From the NCBI RefSeq assembly GCF_900103185.1, contig NZ_FNJD01000022.1, forward strand, positions 1-63,072: DNA of 63,072 nucleotides, given 5' to 3'. The notes below the pieces were generated by a model, which searched no databases, was not told the origin of the DNA, and saw only the letters and a program-made list of their open reading frames with translations. Positions within the stretch are counted from its first letter, which is position 1. Every line of letters begins with the position of its first letter. This DNA comes from Sulfitobacter litoralis. GTDB taxonomy: Bacteria > Pseudomonadota > Alphaproteobacteria > Rhodobacterales > Rhodobacteraceae. Positions 52,452 to 62,755 of the stretch are shown piece by piece. The translations under genes were made by a program, and so were the position numbers.

Positions 52452-54038
52452 TTAGTGGCGGAAGTGGCGCATGCCGGTAAAGACCATGGCAAGGCCGGCC
52501 TCGTCCGCTGCTGCGATCACTTCGTCGTCTCGCATGGACCCACCTGGTTGAATGAGGGCTGTCGCCCCTGCTTCGGCGGCGGTGATCAGCCCGTCAGCAA
52601 AGGGGAAAAACGCATCGGACGCCACAACAGAGCCCTGCGTCAGCGGTGCGGGCAAGCCCATGGCTTCGGCCATGTCCTGTGCCTTGCGTGCGGCGATACG
52701 TGTGCTGTCGACGCGGCTCATCTGGCCGGCACCGACGCCCACGGTCGCGCCATCCTTAACGTAAATGATTGCGTTGGATTTCACGTGTTTCGCGACAGTC
52801 CAAGCGAACATCAGATCCGACAGCTCTTGGTCGGACGGCTGACGCTTTGTCACGACCTTCAGGTCATCCATAGTAATGCGACCGACGTCCTTGTCTTGCA
52901 CCAGATAGCCACCCGATACCTGACGGAACGACAGCGCCGCCTGTGCCGGATCCGCCAGACCGTTGGTGGTCAGCAAGCGCAGGTTCTTTTTCTTGCCGAA
53001 AATCTCCATCGCTTCGGGTGTGGCGTTCGGGGCGATCACGACCTCGGTAAAAATCGCGCTGATTGCATCGGCGGTTTCTGCGTCAAGCGTCTGGTTCAAG
53101 GCGATAATCCCGCCAAAAGCGCTGGTGCGGTCACAGTCAAACGCGCGGGTATAGGCATCGACCATCGACGTGCCTTGCGCCACGCCGCAGGGGTTGGCAT
53201 GCTTGATGATCGCACAGGCAGGCCCTTTGGCAGGATCAAATTCGCTGACCAGTTCAAAGGCGGCATCGGTGTCGTTGATGTTGTTATACGACAGCTCTTT
53301 ACCCTGATGCTGGGTGGCTGTGGCGACGCCCGGACGGGCTGACCCATCGGTGTAGAACGCCGCTTGCTGGTGGGGGTTTTCACCATAGCGAAGGGTCTGT
53401 GCCAGCGTGCCGCCCACGGTACGACGACGCGGGGTGCCCCCGACCTGCGCAGCCATCCATGTGCTGACAGCGGTGTCATACGCCGCTGTGCGGGCATAGG
53501 CCGTCTGCGCCAAACGCTGACGCAGTGCATAGGTGGTCTGGCCGTTATTCTCGGTAAGCTCTGTCATCACTGTCGCGTAATCTTCAACGTCGACGATCAC
53601 ATTCACAAAACCATGGTTCTTGGCCGCCGAGCGGATCATCGCAGGCCCACCGATATCGATATTCTCGATCACCTCGGCGTATTCCGCACCCTTGGCGACG
53701 GTCTCTTCAAATGGATAAAGGTTCACCACAACCAGATCGATCGCGCCGATGTCGTGCTTACCCATCGCCGCGACATGTTCGTCATTATCCCGCAACGCCA
53801 GCAACCCGCCATGCACAACGGGGTGCAGAGTTTTCACCCGTCCGTCCATCATCTCGGGGAAGCCGGTGACCTCGGACACATCTTTCACCGTCAGACCTGC
53901 ATCGCGCAGCGCCTTGGCGGTGCCGCCGGTGCTCAGCAATTCGACCCCATGCGCCGCGAGCGCCTGCCCCAGCTCGACCAGACCGGTCTTGTCAGATACG
54001 GAAAGAAGCGCGCGGGAGACGGGGTAGAGATCAGGCAT
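52452..54038 (-). CDS. purH: bifunctional AICAR transformylase/IMP cyclohydrolase
   Basis: The 528-residue enzyme completes de novo IMP synthesis. The N-terminal IMP cyclohydrolase domain (about 1-145) has [16 protein letters not shown] and [16 protein letters not shown]. The transformylase domain has [14 protein letters not shown], with the active Lys/His region KHANPCG. The ATG at 54038 follows AAAGGA and gives almost the exact E. coli length (529); the TTG at 54059 would overlap the upstream gene. Member of the rsmB-heparinase-like-purH-lspA run. Confidence 0.96.
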   Translation of the reverse strand: MPDLYPVSRALLSVSDKTGLVELGQALAAHGVELLSTGGTAKALRDAGLTVKDVSEVTGFPEMMDGRVKTLHPVVHGGLLALRDNDEHVAAMGKHDIGAIDLVVVNLYPFEETVAKGAEYAEVIENIDIGGPAMIRSAAKNHGFVNVIVDVEDYATVMTELTENNGQTTYALRQRLAQTAYARTAAYDTAVSTWMAAQVGGTPRRRTVGGTLAQTLRYGENPHQQAAFYTDGSARPGVATATQHQGKELSYNNINDTDAAFELVSEFDPAKGPACAIIKHANPCGVAQGTSMVDAYTRAFDCDRTSAFGGIIALNQTLDAETADAISAIFTEVVIAPNATPEAMEIFGKKKNLRLLTTNGLADPAQAALSFRQVSGGYLVQDKDVGRITMDDLKVVTKRQPSDQELSDLMFAWTVAKHVKSNAIIYVKDGATVGVGAGQMSRVDSTRIAARKAQDMAEAMGLPAPLTQGSVVASDAFFPFADGLITAAEAGATALIQPGGSMRDDEVIAAADEAGLAMVFTGMRHFRH

Positions 54039-54055
54039 CAGGGAGGTTCCTTTGG

Positions 54056-55804
54056 TCAATCTTGGTCATCATATGGATCGTCGAGCGATAAATCTCGCAC
54101 GCCAATCGCAGTTTCCTGCGCTTTGGACAAGGACCACCTGACCCTGCTGGCATAGTCAACGACCCGCCCGCTGAGTAGAATCTGCACGGACGCACGGGGC
54201 TTAAGGCGGTTGCGCTCTAGGTAAACGCTTGGTTCCAAAGACAGTTTATGCGTCCCGTCGTGGCGGAAGACCCAGATTTCGCCGCTTTTCTGCGCCATAG
54301 AGATCGCCGCCCCGCCCAGATCAACAGTGGCATCCACATCGGGGTGCAAGTGAAAACGAATCTCGAACGGGATACCGCCCAGTTTCACCGCATCCATTTC
54401 GCGGTCAAAGGCGCGCTTTTCGGCTTCCTCTATGGCCAGCAGCATATCCTCGCCCGCAAGACCGCGACCGTCATGGGCCAGTTCAAGACTGCGCGCATGG
54501 GTCAGACCAAAGCCCGCGACATACCCGTTATGCCCGCCCTGAAACTGCGTACCATCCCCGACCGACCCAATTTCCACGGGCACATAAGTCGGGCATTCAA
54601 TAAGGGCCTCCGCCCCTGTGTACCGGTCCGGCTCTGCCAGACGCGCGCTGGAATACCCCCCTAGCGACAAGCCCGAATGCGACGGCGTCGCGCGCCCCGC
54701 CCGGCGCCAATCGGCACCAAATGAATCACCCGGTCCGCAGTTCACGACCAAGGGACGGCGCCCGCTGGTCAGTTCAAACGCAAGCGTAGAGGCATGCGCA
54801 TTGAACGATGCCGCCCCACCCGGAGGCGGGCTGGCGTCAACAATCACGCTGGTGCGCCCTGCTGACAAACGCGCATAGCCCATCGACAACCCGTCCGGCT
54901 GCCGTGTCTTGATCTTGGCCGTTGCCAAAGCATGATCGAGCCATCCTTCGGCTCCGCGACCGCCGCCATGAAACCGCGCCAAGCCACCGTCAGCATGGCG
55001 CAGCGTCCGCAACGTTGGGGCAATGCGTTCGATCGCTTCCATATGCGCAGCCGGCGTGCCGCGCCCTGCATCGCTAAGCGCGGCGGCGGCCCATGTCAGA
55101 AGGGTGAAAGCGTGCAATAGTTCTTCGGGGTTACGGGTGGGCAAACCGCCTTGCGCGTCGATTTGCGCCTCGCACTCGCGGGCCAACGCCTTGATCGCAG
55201 GATCGGCACGCGCCTCTTGCCCTTCAAGCGAAAGACCGGCGTAGATCAACCCTGTCAGCGCTTCGAACCGCGGCAATCCGGGGGCTGCAGCATGCCAACG
55301 GCGCGACAGGAAATCAGTTTGTTCGACCAGTGAGCGATAGAAGATATCGCTTTCGTTTTGCGAGGTGCCGCGCAGCACAAACAGCGCGTGGTTGATCCAG
55401 CGGATCAGCCGCCGGCCGGTCAGATCAGCGGTCCAGCCGATGCCACGGCCCTTGCCGTAATGGTCGATCCAGCCCCAAAGCCAACGCTGTGCGGTGGCGC
55501 GCGCGCACACGTCGCCGACCGCAGCCAGATCATCCATCCAGGCAAAGCCGTGCAGATCACGGGCAAAATCCTGATCCGGCGTGGCGACGTCCCAGAGGCT
55601 CGAGGCGTCCGGTGCTTCGATCAGGCTGCCTGAAAACAAAAGGTTGCCCGCAATCAACTGCCGCCCGCGTGCAAATGACCCGATCGTGCGGGGTTCGGGC
55701 GAGGATACGAATCCCGTGGCTTTGGTACGCGTCTTGGTCGCGGCACGGGCGTGCCACTGATTTAAAAAACGCGTTTTTCGCGCATTGAAGCTGGTACTTG
55801 TCAT
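54056..55804 (-). CDS. heparinase II/III family protein
   Basis: The 582-residue protein has an all-helical N-terminal part (about 60-330; [25 protein letters not shown] is typical). A beta-sandwich C-terminal part contains [25 protein letters not shown] and [14 protein letters not shown]. The family consists of polysaccharide lyases, but this one has no signal peptide, and the order rsmB, heparinase-like, purH is common in Rhodobacterales without polysaccharide genes. A role in cell-envelope glycan is possible, not shown. It ends 17 bases before the purH start. Confidence 0.85.
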   Translation of the reverse strand: MTSTSFNARKTRFLNQWHARAATKTRTKATGFVSSPEPRTIGSFARGRQLIAGNLLFSGSLIEAPDASSLWDVATPDQDFARDLHGFAWMDDLAAVGDVCARATAQRWLWGWIDHYGKGRGIGWTADLTGRRLIRWINHALFVLRGTSQNESDIFYRSLVEQTDFLSRRWHAAAPGLPRFEALTGLIYAGLSLEGQEARADPAIKALARECEAQIDAQGGLPTRNPEELLHAFTLLTWAAAALSDAGRGTPAAHMEAIERIAPTLRTLRHADGGLARFHGGGRGAEGWLDHALATAKIKTRQPDGLSMGYARLSAGRTSVIVDASPPPGGAASFNAHASTLAFELTSGRRPLVVNCGPGDSFGADWRRAGRATPSHSGLSLGGYSSARLAEPDRYTGAEALIECPTYVPVEIGSVGDGTQFQGGHNGYVAGFGLTHARSLELAHDGRGLAGEDMLLAIEEAEKRAFDREMDAVKLGGIPFEIRFHLHPDVDATVDLGGAAISMAQKSGEIWVFRHDGTHKLSLEPSVYLERNRLKPRASVQILLSGRVVDYASRVRWSLSKAQETAIGVRDLSLDDPYDDQD

Positions 55805-55926
55805 GCGGCTGCCCTTGTACGCTCTGCTGGCGTTTCGCGGATGTTAGCCGCTGTTGCCACCTGAGTCACCGCATTTTGACAGGCCGTATCTCGGGCGACG
55901 AAAATCCGCCCGCGCATTGGGGATGT

Positions 55927-57198
55927 TTAAGCGTCCTTGCGCAGGCAAACGATGTAGAACCCGTCCATACCACCCAAATCAGACCAGTAATCCGGACGCA
56001 AGCGCAGCCCGCCCTCTTCTGTGGTCCATGCCGACTCTACGCCGGCCACGGCCAAGGCATCGGGGTCCACACGCATGTCAGCGTGACGTTCCAACGCTTC
56101 GTCGACCTGCACCTCGCCCTCGTCGGGCAGCAGCGAGCAAGTACAGAAAACCAAGCGGCCGCCAGGGTTTAGCAGCGACCAAGCATGGTCGATCAATTCC
56201 GACTGCAGTTCGATCAGGTCGCCGAATTCCGAACCATCCTTGGCATGGGGCAGATCAGGGTGCCGACGGATCGTTCCCGTCGCAGAGCAGGGCGCATCCA
56301 GCAAAATCGCATCGAACATTCCCTCGAATCGCCGCGCATCAACGACAACCGATTTGGCCGGCAGGTGTACCCGCGCGAGGTTTTCTTTGACCCGCTGCAT
56401 CCGCTGTTTCGAGCTGTCGACGGCCGTGACCTGTGCACCCGCAGCAGCAAGCTGCATGGTCTTACCGCCCGGCGCGGCGCAAAGATCCAGAACGGCCTCG
56501 CCCTTTTGCGGCGCAAGGATTTTGACCGGCAACGCGGCAGCCGCATCCTGAACCCACCAATCACCTTCGGCGAAACCGGGCATGGTTGTCACCTGCCCTG
56601 CATCCACAACGCGCACCGAACCCGTTGGCAGAACGACACCGCCCACGGCCTCTGCCAGTGCTGCGGGGTCGCGTTTGGCGGTCAAATCAAGCGGTGCACC
56701 TGCGAAATGCGCGGCTTCGATGCCGGTTATAGCCTCGGGGCCCCACGCCTCGGTAAGCGGACCACGTAGCCACTTGGGCAACCGTGGAGAGCGCAAGGCC
56801 GCCCAAGCTTCAGACCCTTCGGCGGCAATCTTGCGCAGCACTGCGTTAGTCAGCCCTTTGAGGTGACCCAGTTTTTTATGCGTCGCGACCAGTTCAACCA
56901 TCGCATTCACCACGCCATGCGCCGCACCGCCCTGACAAAGCTCGACCGTGCCGACTCGCAACGCATTGCGCACGGTCAGCGGCGGATATTTCGAGAGGTG
57001 TTTCTGAAGCAGGCGATCCGCCCTTTCCATCCCACGCAAGGTATCAGTGGCCAGACGTTGTGCCCGCGCACGATCATCGGGGGGCAGCTTGTCCAGCACA
57101 CCCGCCGCAAGAAGCTCTGACATCAAACGTTCTTCCCCCAGGATCATATCCAAAAGGTACACCGCACTTCTGCGGGCCTGAACGCCGGTGTCTGACAT
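55927..57198 (-). CDS. rsmB: 16S rRNA m5C methyltransferase RsmB-type
   Basis: The 423-residue enzyme uses SAM to methylate a cytosine of 16S rRNA. A NusB-like RNA-binding domain (about 1-135) leads into the methyltransferase domain. SAM motif I is LDLCAAPGGKTMQLA. The two cysteines of the m5C mechanism are in LLDAPCSATGTIRRHPD and LVFCTCSLLPDEGE. No TRAM or PUA domain is present. First gene of the minus-strand run, though 122 bases separate it from the heparinase-like gene. Confidence 0.9.
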   Translation of the reverse strand: MSDTGVQARRSAVYLLDMILGEERLMSELLAAGVLDKLPPDDRARAQRLATDTLRGMERADRLLQKHLSKYPPLTVRNALRVGTVELCQGGAAHGVVNAMVELVATHKKLGHLKGLTNAVLRKIAAEGSEAWAALRSPRLPKWLRGPLTEAWGPEAITGIEAAHFAGAPLDLTAKRDPAALAEAVGGVVLPTGSVRVVDAGQVTTMPGFAEGDWWVQDAAAALPVKILAPQKGEAVLDLCAAPGGKTMQLAAAGAQVTAVDSSKQRMQRVKENLARVHLPAKSVVVDARRFEGMFDAILLDAPCSATGTIRRHPDLPHAKDGSEFGDLIELQSELIDHAWSLLNPGGRLVFCTCSLLPDEGEVQVDEALERHADMRVDPDALAVAGVESAWTTEEGGLRLRPDYWSDLGGMDGFYIVCLRKDA

Positions 57199-57288
57199 GC
57201 GATACGCTTTCTTCTTTAGGGTGCCCGGGTTGTCTGGGCTTGGTTCCGGCGTATATCAAGGTGACAGTGGCCTCAAGAGGATGAGAGA

Positions 57289-57567
57289 ATGACCGAAGCC
57301 GTCAAACGACCCATGCCAAGCCCACCCCATGATCCGACCCCCATGCCGGAGCCCGGGCCGGATATTCCACCGCAACCCACGCCCGATCCGATGCCTATGG
57401 TAAACCAAGAGCTTCCCGCCGCCGCGCAACGCGCGTTGGCGGAGGCCGCAGAACGCCGGAAGGCAGCACAAGCGTTGGACCTTCCGACAGAACTTGGGGG
57501 TCGCGACGGGCCAGAACCGGTCCGCTATGGCGATTGGGAAAAGAAGGGGATCGCGGTCGATTTCTAA
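57289..57567 (+). CDS. SDHAF4-like (DUF1674) succinate dehydrogenase assembly factor
   Basis: The 92-residue protein ends with the family hallmark GGRDGPEPVRYGDWEKKGIAVDF, split as GGRDGPEPVRYGDWE and KKGIAVDF. In mitochondria SDHAF4 helps load flavinylated SdhA. The N-terminal 40 residues are proline-rich and probably disordered. A helix (residues 45-65) with many Ala and Arg separates the two. No signal peptide is present. It stands alone on the plus strand, divergent from rsmB. Confidence 0.87.
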   Translation: MTEAVKRPMPSPPHDPTPMPEPGPDIPPQPTPDPMPMVNQELPAAAQRALAEAAERRKAAQALDLPTELGGRDGPEPVRYGDWEKKGIAVDF

Positions 57568-57639
57568 AGTCGTCGCGCATCAGGAAATTGGATAGTGTAC
57601 AGGGTCAAGCGCAGCGTAAACTGCCGAGAAACCAACGGA

Positions 57640-57996
57640 TCACCGCAACGAGAATATCGCCGACTGACCTGTACCCTTGTCCGATGTGAAACGGATTTTT
57701 CCACCATTTACAGCGACTTCCTGACAATTATAGCCAAGGTCATCATCGCCCCAAGTTAGACTGCGGCAGAAATATCCGCCCTTCCAAACCCATTTCCCTG
57801 ACACGTCCCAAACGGCACCGGTGCCCGAAATACCGCCGCTTTCAGAAACCCGCAATTCGACCAGCGGGCGGGTTAGCGTCTTACCCTCGACCACCGAGAC
57901 AAAGTCGCGTTGACTGTCTAGTTTCTGATACTCGGCCCACGCGGGGCCGATCAGCGCCATAAACGCCGCGCACGTCAGTAATGTCAGTTTTCTCAT
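57640..57996 (-). CDS. small exported protein of unknown function
   Basis: The 118-residue protein has a clear signal peptide (about 1-22, ending GPAWA). The mature domain of about 96 residues is beta-rich, with SGTGAVWDVSGKWVWKGGYF and two cysteines (FCRSLTW and YNCQEV) likely to form a disulfide. It ends RFTSDKGTGQSAIFSLR. I recall close relatives in Rhodobacterales mislabelled dihydrodipicolinate reductase because they lie beside dapB; there is no NAD-binding motif. GGAGGG before the ATG at 57996 sets the start. Confidence 0.8.
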   Translation of the reverse strand: MRKLTLLTCAAFMALIGPAWAEYQKLDSQRDFVSVVEGKTLTRPLVELRVSESGGISGTGAVWDVSGKWVWKGGYFCRSLTWGDDDLGYNCQEVAVNGGKIRFTSDKGTGQSAIFSLR

Positions 57997-58086
57997 CACA
58001 CCCTCCGACCAGATTGTTCACACGAACATACGGGACAAAGGTTAAGATAGTTTCACCGCAGTTAAAGGATAGGGCGGCGTCGGCGT

Positions 58087-58902
58087 TCAGTCATTCAGCC
58101 CTAAAACGTCAAGCATATCATACGCGCCGGCAGGTTTTCCCTGCCCCCAAAGTGCGGCTTTGATGGCACCGCGCGCAAAAACAGCGCGATCAGAGGCGAT
58201 GTGCCGCAAGATGATTCGCTCCCCTGCGGCAGCAAACATCACGTCATGCTCACCGACAATGTCACCGCCACGGATCGCCGTAAAACCGATATCGCCGCGC
58301 TTACGTGCACCGGTGATACCATCGCGCCCGCGATCAGAGACATCGGCCAGTGCAACACCGCGCCCTTCGGCGGCTGCCTCGCCGAGCATCAACGCCGTAC
58401 CCGAAGGCGCGTCGACTTTCTGATTGTGATGCGCCTCGATCACCTCGATATCAAAATCTGCGTCCAGTGCGGCCGCGACCCGTTTGGTCAACTGGGTCAA
58501 CAGGTTGACGCCCAAGCTCATGTTACCAGCGCGCACGATAACTGTCTGTTTCGAAGGTGCATCCAGACCGGTGATCTGCGCATCGGACATCCCCGTAGTG
58601 CCTATGACATGGACCACACCAGCTGCCGCAGCGACTTTCGCAAAGGCGAGGGTCGCTTCGGGTGCGGTGAAATCAATAACCGCCTGCGCGTCTTTCATCG
58701 CCGCTGCGGGATCATCGGTGACGAACACGCCGATTGCTGCGCCGCCCATGGCCACACCGATGTCCTGACCGACCCACGCATGCCCTGCCCTTTCAACCGC
58801 GCCTGCAAGATGCACCCGGTCGCTGGCTGAAACCTGCCCGATCAACATCTGGCCCATACGGCCCGAAGCCCCTGTAATCACTATGCCGGGTGTATCGCTC
58901 AT
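58087..58902 (-). CDS. dapB: 4-hydroxy-tetrahydrodipicolinate reductase
   Basis: The 271-residue enzyme reduces the dihydrodipicolinate precursor for diaminopimelate and lysine. The cofactor site is [17 protein letters not shown]. The catalytic His/Lys segment is [20 protein letters not shown], and [11 protein letters not shown] lies between. AAGGAG precedes the ATG at 58902; the longer open frame has no start signal. Head-to-head with rbfA, 79 bases apart. Confidence 0.96.
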   Translation of the reverse strand: MSDTPGIVITGASGRMGQMLIGQVSASDRVHLAGAVERAGHAWVGQDIGVAMGGAAIGVFVTDDPAAAMKDAQAVIDFTAPEATLAFAKVAAAAGVVHVIGTTGMSDAQITGLDAPSKQTVIVRAGNMSLGVNLLTQLTKRVAAALDADFDIEVIEAHHNQKVDAPSGTALMLGEAAAEGRGVALADVSDRGRDGITGARKRGDIGFTAIRGGDIVGEHDVMFAAAGERIILRHIASDRAVFARGAIKAALWGQGKPAGAYDMLDVLGLND

Positions 58903-58981
58903 GTTATGCTCCTTATTCGGCTTTGGTTTAGCGCGTGGTGATCTGCTTGGCAAAACCTCAACGAACCCTTAGATGAAGCGC

Positions 58982-59401
58982 ATGGCAAAGAACAAGTTTC
59001 ATGAGGGCTCAGGCCCGTCGCAACGGCAGCTTCGCGTAGGCGAAACCATTCGTCGCGCCTTATCGGATGTTTTGGCGCGTGGCGATGTCCACGATCCCGA
59101 GCTGAACCGGATGTCGATCACCGTAGGCGAAGTGCGCGCCTCTCCCGATCTAAAGATCGCGACGGCCTATGTGCTGCCTCTGGGCGGTGACGGGCAGGAG
59201 GACGTGCTCAAGCTGTTGGCCCGCAACAAAGGCGAACTGCGTCGCATGATGTCCAAAAAGCTGGCGTTGAAATTTGCGCCCGACTTGCGGTTCCAGCTGG
59301 ACGAGACGTTCGACCGGATGGATGAAACGCGCCGGATGCTTGCGCAGGACGTGGTGCGCCGCGACGCCGACGCCCCGGACAGCGGATCGGATGACACGTG
59401 A
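58982..59401 (+). CDS. rbfA: ribosome-binding factor A
   Basis: The 139-residue KH-fold protein helps mature the 5' end of 16S rRNA in the 30S subunit. The start [21 protein letters not shown], the core [17 protein letters not shown] and [20 protein letters not shown] are family-typical. The C-terminal tail is acidic. ATG codons at 58973 and 58982 are both possible, and neither has a strong ribosome site. It overlaps the next gene by four bases (GTGA). Confidence 0.94.
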   Translation: MAKNKFHEGSGPSQRQLRVGETIRRALSDVLARGDVHDPELNRMSITVGEVRASPDLKIATAYVLPLGGDGQEDVLKLLARNKGELRRMMSKKLALKFAPDLRFQLDETFDRMDETRRMLAQDVVRRDADAPDSGSDDT

Positions 59402-60144
59402 AACGGTTCTGGGCAGCGCTTGGTTTCATGGGCTGGGCCGCTGCGCCCGTCCATGCGGAAACATGTCAAACGCTGACCTTTAACGGCACCGGCTATACTA
59501 TATGTGACGTCGACCTGACGCAGGACCGGCTTGAGCTGTTCCTGTATGACCCCGAGGGCAAACCGCACGGGTATTTTAACACTCTCAACACCGCGTTGAA
59601 AAAGCAGGGCCAACAATTGGGCTTTGCGATGAACGCTGGCATGTATCACGATGACCGTGCGCCGGTGGGGTATTACCTTGAGAACGGCAAAGAGCATCAA
59701 AAGGTCATCAGCAGCGACGGCCCCGGCAATTTTGGTTTGCTGCCCAATGGTGTGCTGTGTCTGCGCGATGGTCGCGCCGATGTGATCGAGACAAAAGCTT
59801 TTGTGCGAAAGGCCCCCGATTGCCGCAGCGCCACCCAGTCAGGGCCCATGCTGGTGATCGACGGCAAGCTGCACCCGCGTTTTCTGAAAGATGGCACGTC
59901 GCGCTATATTCGTAACGGGGTTGGCACCAGCGCCGATGGCAAACAAGCGGTCTTTGCCATTTCTAACGAGACGGTGAATTTCTACGACTTTGCGCTGCTG
60001 TTTCGCGATCATTTGAAACTGCCGAATGCCCTGTATTTCGATGGCAATATCTCGAGACTGCGGGCCCCCGATCTGGGACGCAATGATCTAGGTTTCAGCC
60101 CGCTTGGGCCCATTATCGGCGTCGTGAAACCGGACGCATCGTAG
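59398..60144 (+). CDS. exported phosphodiester glycosidase (NAGPA-domain) family protein
   Basis: The 248-residue protein begins with GTG, overlapping the rbfA stop. A signal peptide covers about residues 1-20 (PVHA). The domain has [49 protein letters not shown] and [15 protein letters not shown], as in the family of the lysosomal uncovering enzyme and bacterial YigE-like proteins. The substrate in bacteria is unknown; envelope glycan phosphodiesters are plausible. The coupling to a ribosome-maturation gene is odd. A hairpin with T run follows. Confidence 0.85.
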   Translation: MKRFWAALGFMGWAAAPVHAETCQTLTFNGTGYTICDVDLTQDRLELFLYDPEGKPHGYFNTLNTALKKQGQQLGFAMNAGMYHDDRAPVGYYLENGKEHQKVISSDGPGNFGLLPNGVLCLRDGRADVIETKAFVRKAPDCRSATQSGPMLVIDGKLHPRFLKDGTSRYIRNGVGTSADGKQAVFAISNETVNFYDFALLFRDHLKLPNALYFDGNISRLRAPDLGRNDLGFSPLGPIIGVVKPDAS

Positions 60145-60158
60145 CGCATAAAAGTTTT

Positions 60159-60180
60159 CTTGCCTTCGGCGAGGATTTTT
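60159..60180 (+). terminator. probable terminator after the glycosidase-like gene
   Basis: CTTGCC (60159-60164) pairs with GGCGAG (60168-60173), with one G-U pair, over a TTC loop, followed by GATTTTT. The short stem suggests partial termination before truB. Confidence 0.5.
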
Positions 60181-60261
60181 CACCATTTGGAAGCCAGAGT
60201 CTCTGGGCAATCTCGCCGGACCTTTGATAGGAGGCCGGTAAATCAATTAAGGGCATTTGAT

Positions 60262-61179
60262 ATGGGTCGCAGGCGCAAGGGACGGGATATTTCGGGGTGG
60301 TTGGTGGTGGACAAGCCTGCCGGACCGACCTCTACCACCGTGGTGAACAAGGTCCGTTGGGCGTTGAACGCAAACAAAGCGGGCCATGCGGGGACGCTCG
60401 ACCCCGAGGCGACCGGCGTTCTGGCGATCGCGCTTGGCGAGGCAACGAAGACCGTACCTTTCATCACGGATGCGCTGAAAGCCTATGACTTCACAGTGCG
60501 TCTAGGCATTGCGACGAATACCGATGACGCCGAGGGCGAAGTGATCGCGACCTCTGATCTGCGCCCTGACGACGATGCCATCAAGGACGCTTTGGGCAAG
60601 TTTATCGGTGATATCCAGCAGGTGCCGCCGCAGTTTTCCGCCGTCAAGATCGACGGCCAGCGGGCCTATAAGCTGGCGCGCGAAGGCGAAACCATGGAAC
60701 TGGCAGCCCGCCCGCTTTTTGTCGAACAGCTGTTGCTGGTGGACCGTCCCGACGCTGATCACGTGACGCTTGAGATGGTGTGCGGCAAAGGCGGCTATGT
60801 CCGTTCGATCGCGCGCGATCTGGGGCAGGCCTTGGGATGTCTGGGGCACGTGCGCGACTTGCGTCGCATCTGGTCTGGCCCGTTTGAAGCGTCCGAGGGG
60901 CTGACCCTGGCGCAAATCGAAGAAATTGCCCGCACTGACGCCTTGGATGCACATCTGTTGCCGCTGGAACAGGGGCTTCAGGATCTGCCCGAGGTCAAGG
61001 CCACCGCTGAGGGGGCCACACGTCTGCGCAACGGGAACCCCGGCATGGTGATCGCCCACAACGTCGAATACGGCGATGAGGTTTGGGCATCGTTCGAGGG
61101 CCGCGCGATTGCCGTTGGGCGGTTTAAAGCCGGAGAGCTTCATCCGTCCCGCGTGTTCAATCAGCCGACCCTTGCGTGA
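60262..61179 (+). CDS. truB: tRNA pseudouridine-55 synthase
   Basis: The 305-residue enzyme makes pseudouridine 55 in the T loop of tRNAs. [18 protein letters not shown] opens the fold. The catalytic aspartate is in [39 protein letters not shown] and [13 protein letters not shown] follow in order. The C-terminal domain is short. I use the ATG at 60262 behind AAGGG; the frame open from 60160 covers the preceding terminator. It overlaps the DUF1643 gene by four bases. Confidence 0.96.
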   Translation: MGRRRKGRDISGWLVVDKPAGPTSTTVVNKVRWALNANKAGHAGTLDPEATGVLAIALGEATKTVPFITDALKAYDFTVRLGIATNTDDAEGEVIATSDLRPDDDAIKDALGKFIGDIQQVPPQFSAVKIDGQRAYKLAREGETMELAARPLFVEQLLLVDRPDADHVTLEMVCGKGGYVRSIARDLGQALGCLGHVRDLRRIWSGPFEASEGLTLAQIEEIARTDALDAHLLPLEQGLQDLPEVKATAEGATRLRNGNPGMVIAHNVEYGDEVWASFEGRAIAVGRFKAGELHPSRVFNQPTLA

Positions 61180-61685
61180 TCACACGCAGCCATACCAAGG
61201 GTGATGCACCCTCGACGGCTGTCTACTCGGATTGCGAAAAATACCGCTACAGCCTGACCCGCGTGTGGAATCCCGATGCGGGGCGGGTGCTGTTTGTGAT
61301 GCTAAATCCGTCAAAAGCGACAGAAATTGAGAATGATCCTACGGTCGAGCGTTGCGAGCGACGCGCCCGCGCCTTGGGGTTCGGGGGCTTTCGTGTCACC
61401 AATATTTTTGCTTGGCGCGAGACCAGCCCAAAGCTGATGCGCCAGGCTCAAGCCCCCATTGGACCGGATAACGACCTAATATTAAAAGAAAGCATCCTGT
61501 GGGCCGATCAGGTCATTGCAGCTTGGGGCACCCACGGGGCACACTTTGGGCGCGGGCCTGAGGTGCAAGATCTGCTCTTGGGCAGCGACAGGCCGGTGTA
61601 TCATCTGGGCCTGTCAAAGGACGGGCACCCGAAGCATCCTTTGTACATCCGCTATACTCAGGTGCCGATTGTGTGGAAGTCTTAG
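61176..61685 (+). CDS. DUF1643 family protein
   Basis: The 169-residue protein has the family core [26 protein letters not shown], split as [18 protein letters not shown] and [32 protein letters not shown] and [15 protein letters not shown] complete it. Function is unknown. The HPKHP motif and the fold hint at a nucleotide- or nucleic-acid-related enzyme, but nothing is proved. It starts with GTG overlapping the truB stop, so it is translationally coupled to a tRNA-modification gene. Confidence 0.88.
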   Translation: MITRSHTKGDAPSTAVYSDCEKYRYSLTRVWNPDAGRVLFVMLNPSKATEIENDPTVERCERRARALGFGGFRVTNIFAWRETSPKLMRQAQAPIGPDNDLILKESILWADQVIAAWGTHGAHFGRGPEVQDLLLGSDRPVYHLGLSKDGHPKHPLYIRYTQVPIVWKS

Positions 61686-61747
61686 CGTCGACTTAACTTT
61701 TTTACGTCTATGCTTTTGATGCGACCCTTGGGAACCGGGGTTTCTTC

Positions 61748-62755
61748 ATGAGTACGCCTGCTATTTTGCGGGCATTAGAGGCGGATTTTCAGATGCTATT
61801 TCTTGCAGGGTTAATGGGGCTGATCACCGTCGGGGCCGCCGCCTTTATCGACATCAGTGTCGAGGAGGAGGAAGAAGAAGACTCCGATCTCGATGAAGAT
61901 ACCTCCACGGTCCAACTCATCTCTGGCACACCTGAGGGCGACTTGATCACCGGATCTGCCGGCAACGATCATGTCGCGGCCTATGACGGCGACGATCTTG
62001 TGCAGGCAGCGGGCGGCGATGACACTCTCTTTGGGGACAACGGCGACGACACATTGATCGGCGGTTCGGGGGATGATGACCTGCACGGCAATGACGGCGA
62101 CGATGTGCTAGCAGGTGCCGAAGCGGCAGATAGGCTTACCGGCCACAATGATGATGATGTACTGCAAGGTGGGGCGGGCCAAGATACGCTGAATGGCTCT
62201 GCCGGGCAGGACTGGCTGTATGGCAACAGTGGTGCCGACGCTCTGATGGGCGGGCTTGGGGACGATGTGCTGACAGGTGGGCGCGGCGGCGATGCGCTGT
62301 TTGGCGGGTGGGGGAACGATACGATCAACGGTATCGTTGACCAAGACCCCCAAGACGCGCGCATCAGCGATACCGACGAAGGTGATTATCTGAATGGCGG
62401 TGGGGGTGATGATGTGATCCTTGCTGGATCCAACGACACGGTGACCCCGGGTGACGGGCGCGATGACGTGATCCTCGGTGATTGGGTCAGCCCCGACGGC
62501 ATCGTCGACATTCGTGCTTTCGACATCGTAGATGACAGCCTGTTGCTGGTCTGGGACGACAGCGATGCAACCGCAATAGCGCCAAATGTGTCGGTAGAAC
62601 CGGACCCGGACGATAGCCACTCTCACCTGATTTCGATGGACGGGACGGTCGTGGCGATGGTGCAGTCGGATCAGCTTCTGATGCCTGCCGATCTGTCGCT
62701 TATTCCGCTCAGCTCGGCCTTGGCTGCGGGGCTGACGCGCGTGGGAGTGTCATGA
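61748..62755 (+). CDS. membrane-anchored RTX-repeat calcium-binding protein
   Basis: The 335-residue acidic protein has an N-terminal membrane segment (about 14-35, FQMLFLAGLMGLITVGAAAF). A run of acidic residues (EEEEEEDSDLDED) follows. About a dozen RTX-type nonapeptide repeats of the GGxGxDxLx kind occupy residues 55-240 (GGDDTLFGDNGDDTLIGGSG is an example) and should bind calcium. A non-repeat domain (240-335) completes it. A type I secretion signal is not obvious, and the N-terminal anchor argues for surface attachment. The last few codons and the stop lie next to, and possibly within, the end of the IS element. Confidence 0.85.
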   Translation: MSTPAILRALEADFQMLFLAGLMGLITVGAAAFIDISVEEEEEEDSDLDEDTSTVQLISGTPEGDLITGSAGNDHVAAYDGDDLVQAAGGDDTLFGDNGDDTLIGGSGDDDLHGNDGDDVLAGAEAADRLTGHNDDDVLQGGAGQDTLNGSAGQDWLYGNSGADALMGGLGDDVLTGGRGGDALFGGWGNDTINGIVDQDPQDARISDTDEGDYLNGGGGDDVILAGSNDTVTPGDGRDDVILGDWVSPDGIVDIRAFDIVDDSLLLVWDDSDATAIAPNVSVEPDPDDSHSHLISMDGTVVAMVQSDQLLMPADLSLIPLSSALAAGLTRVGVS

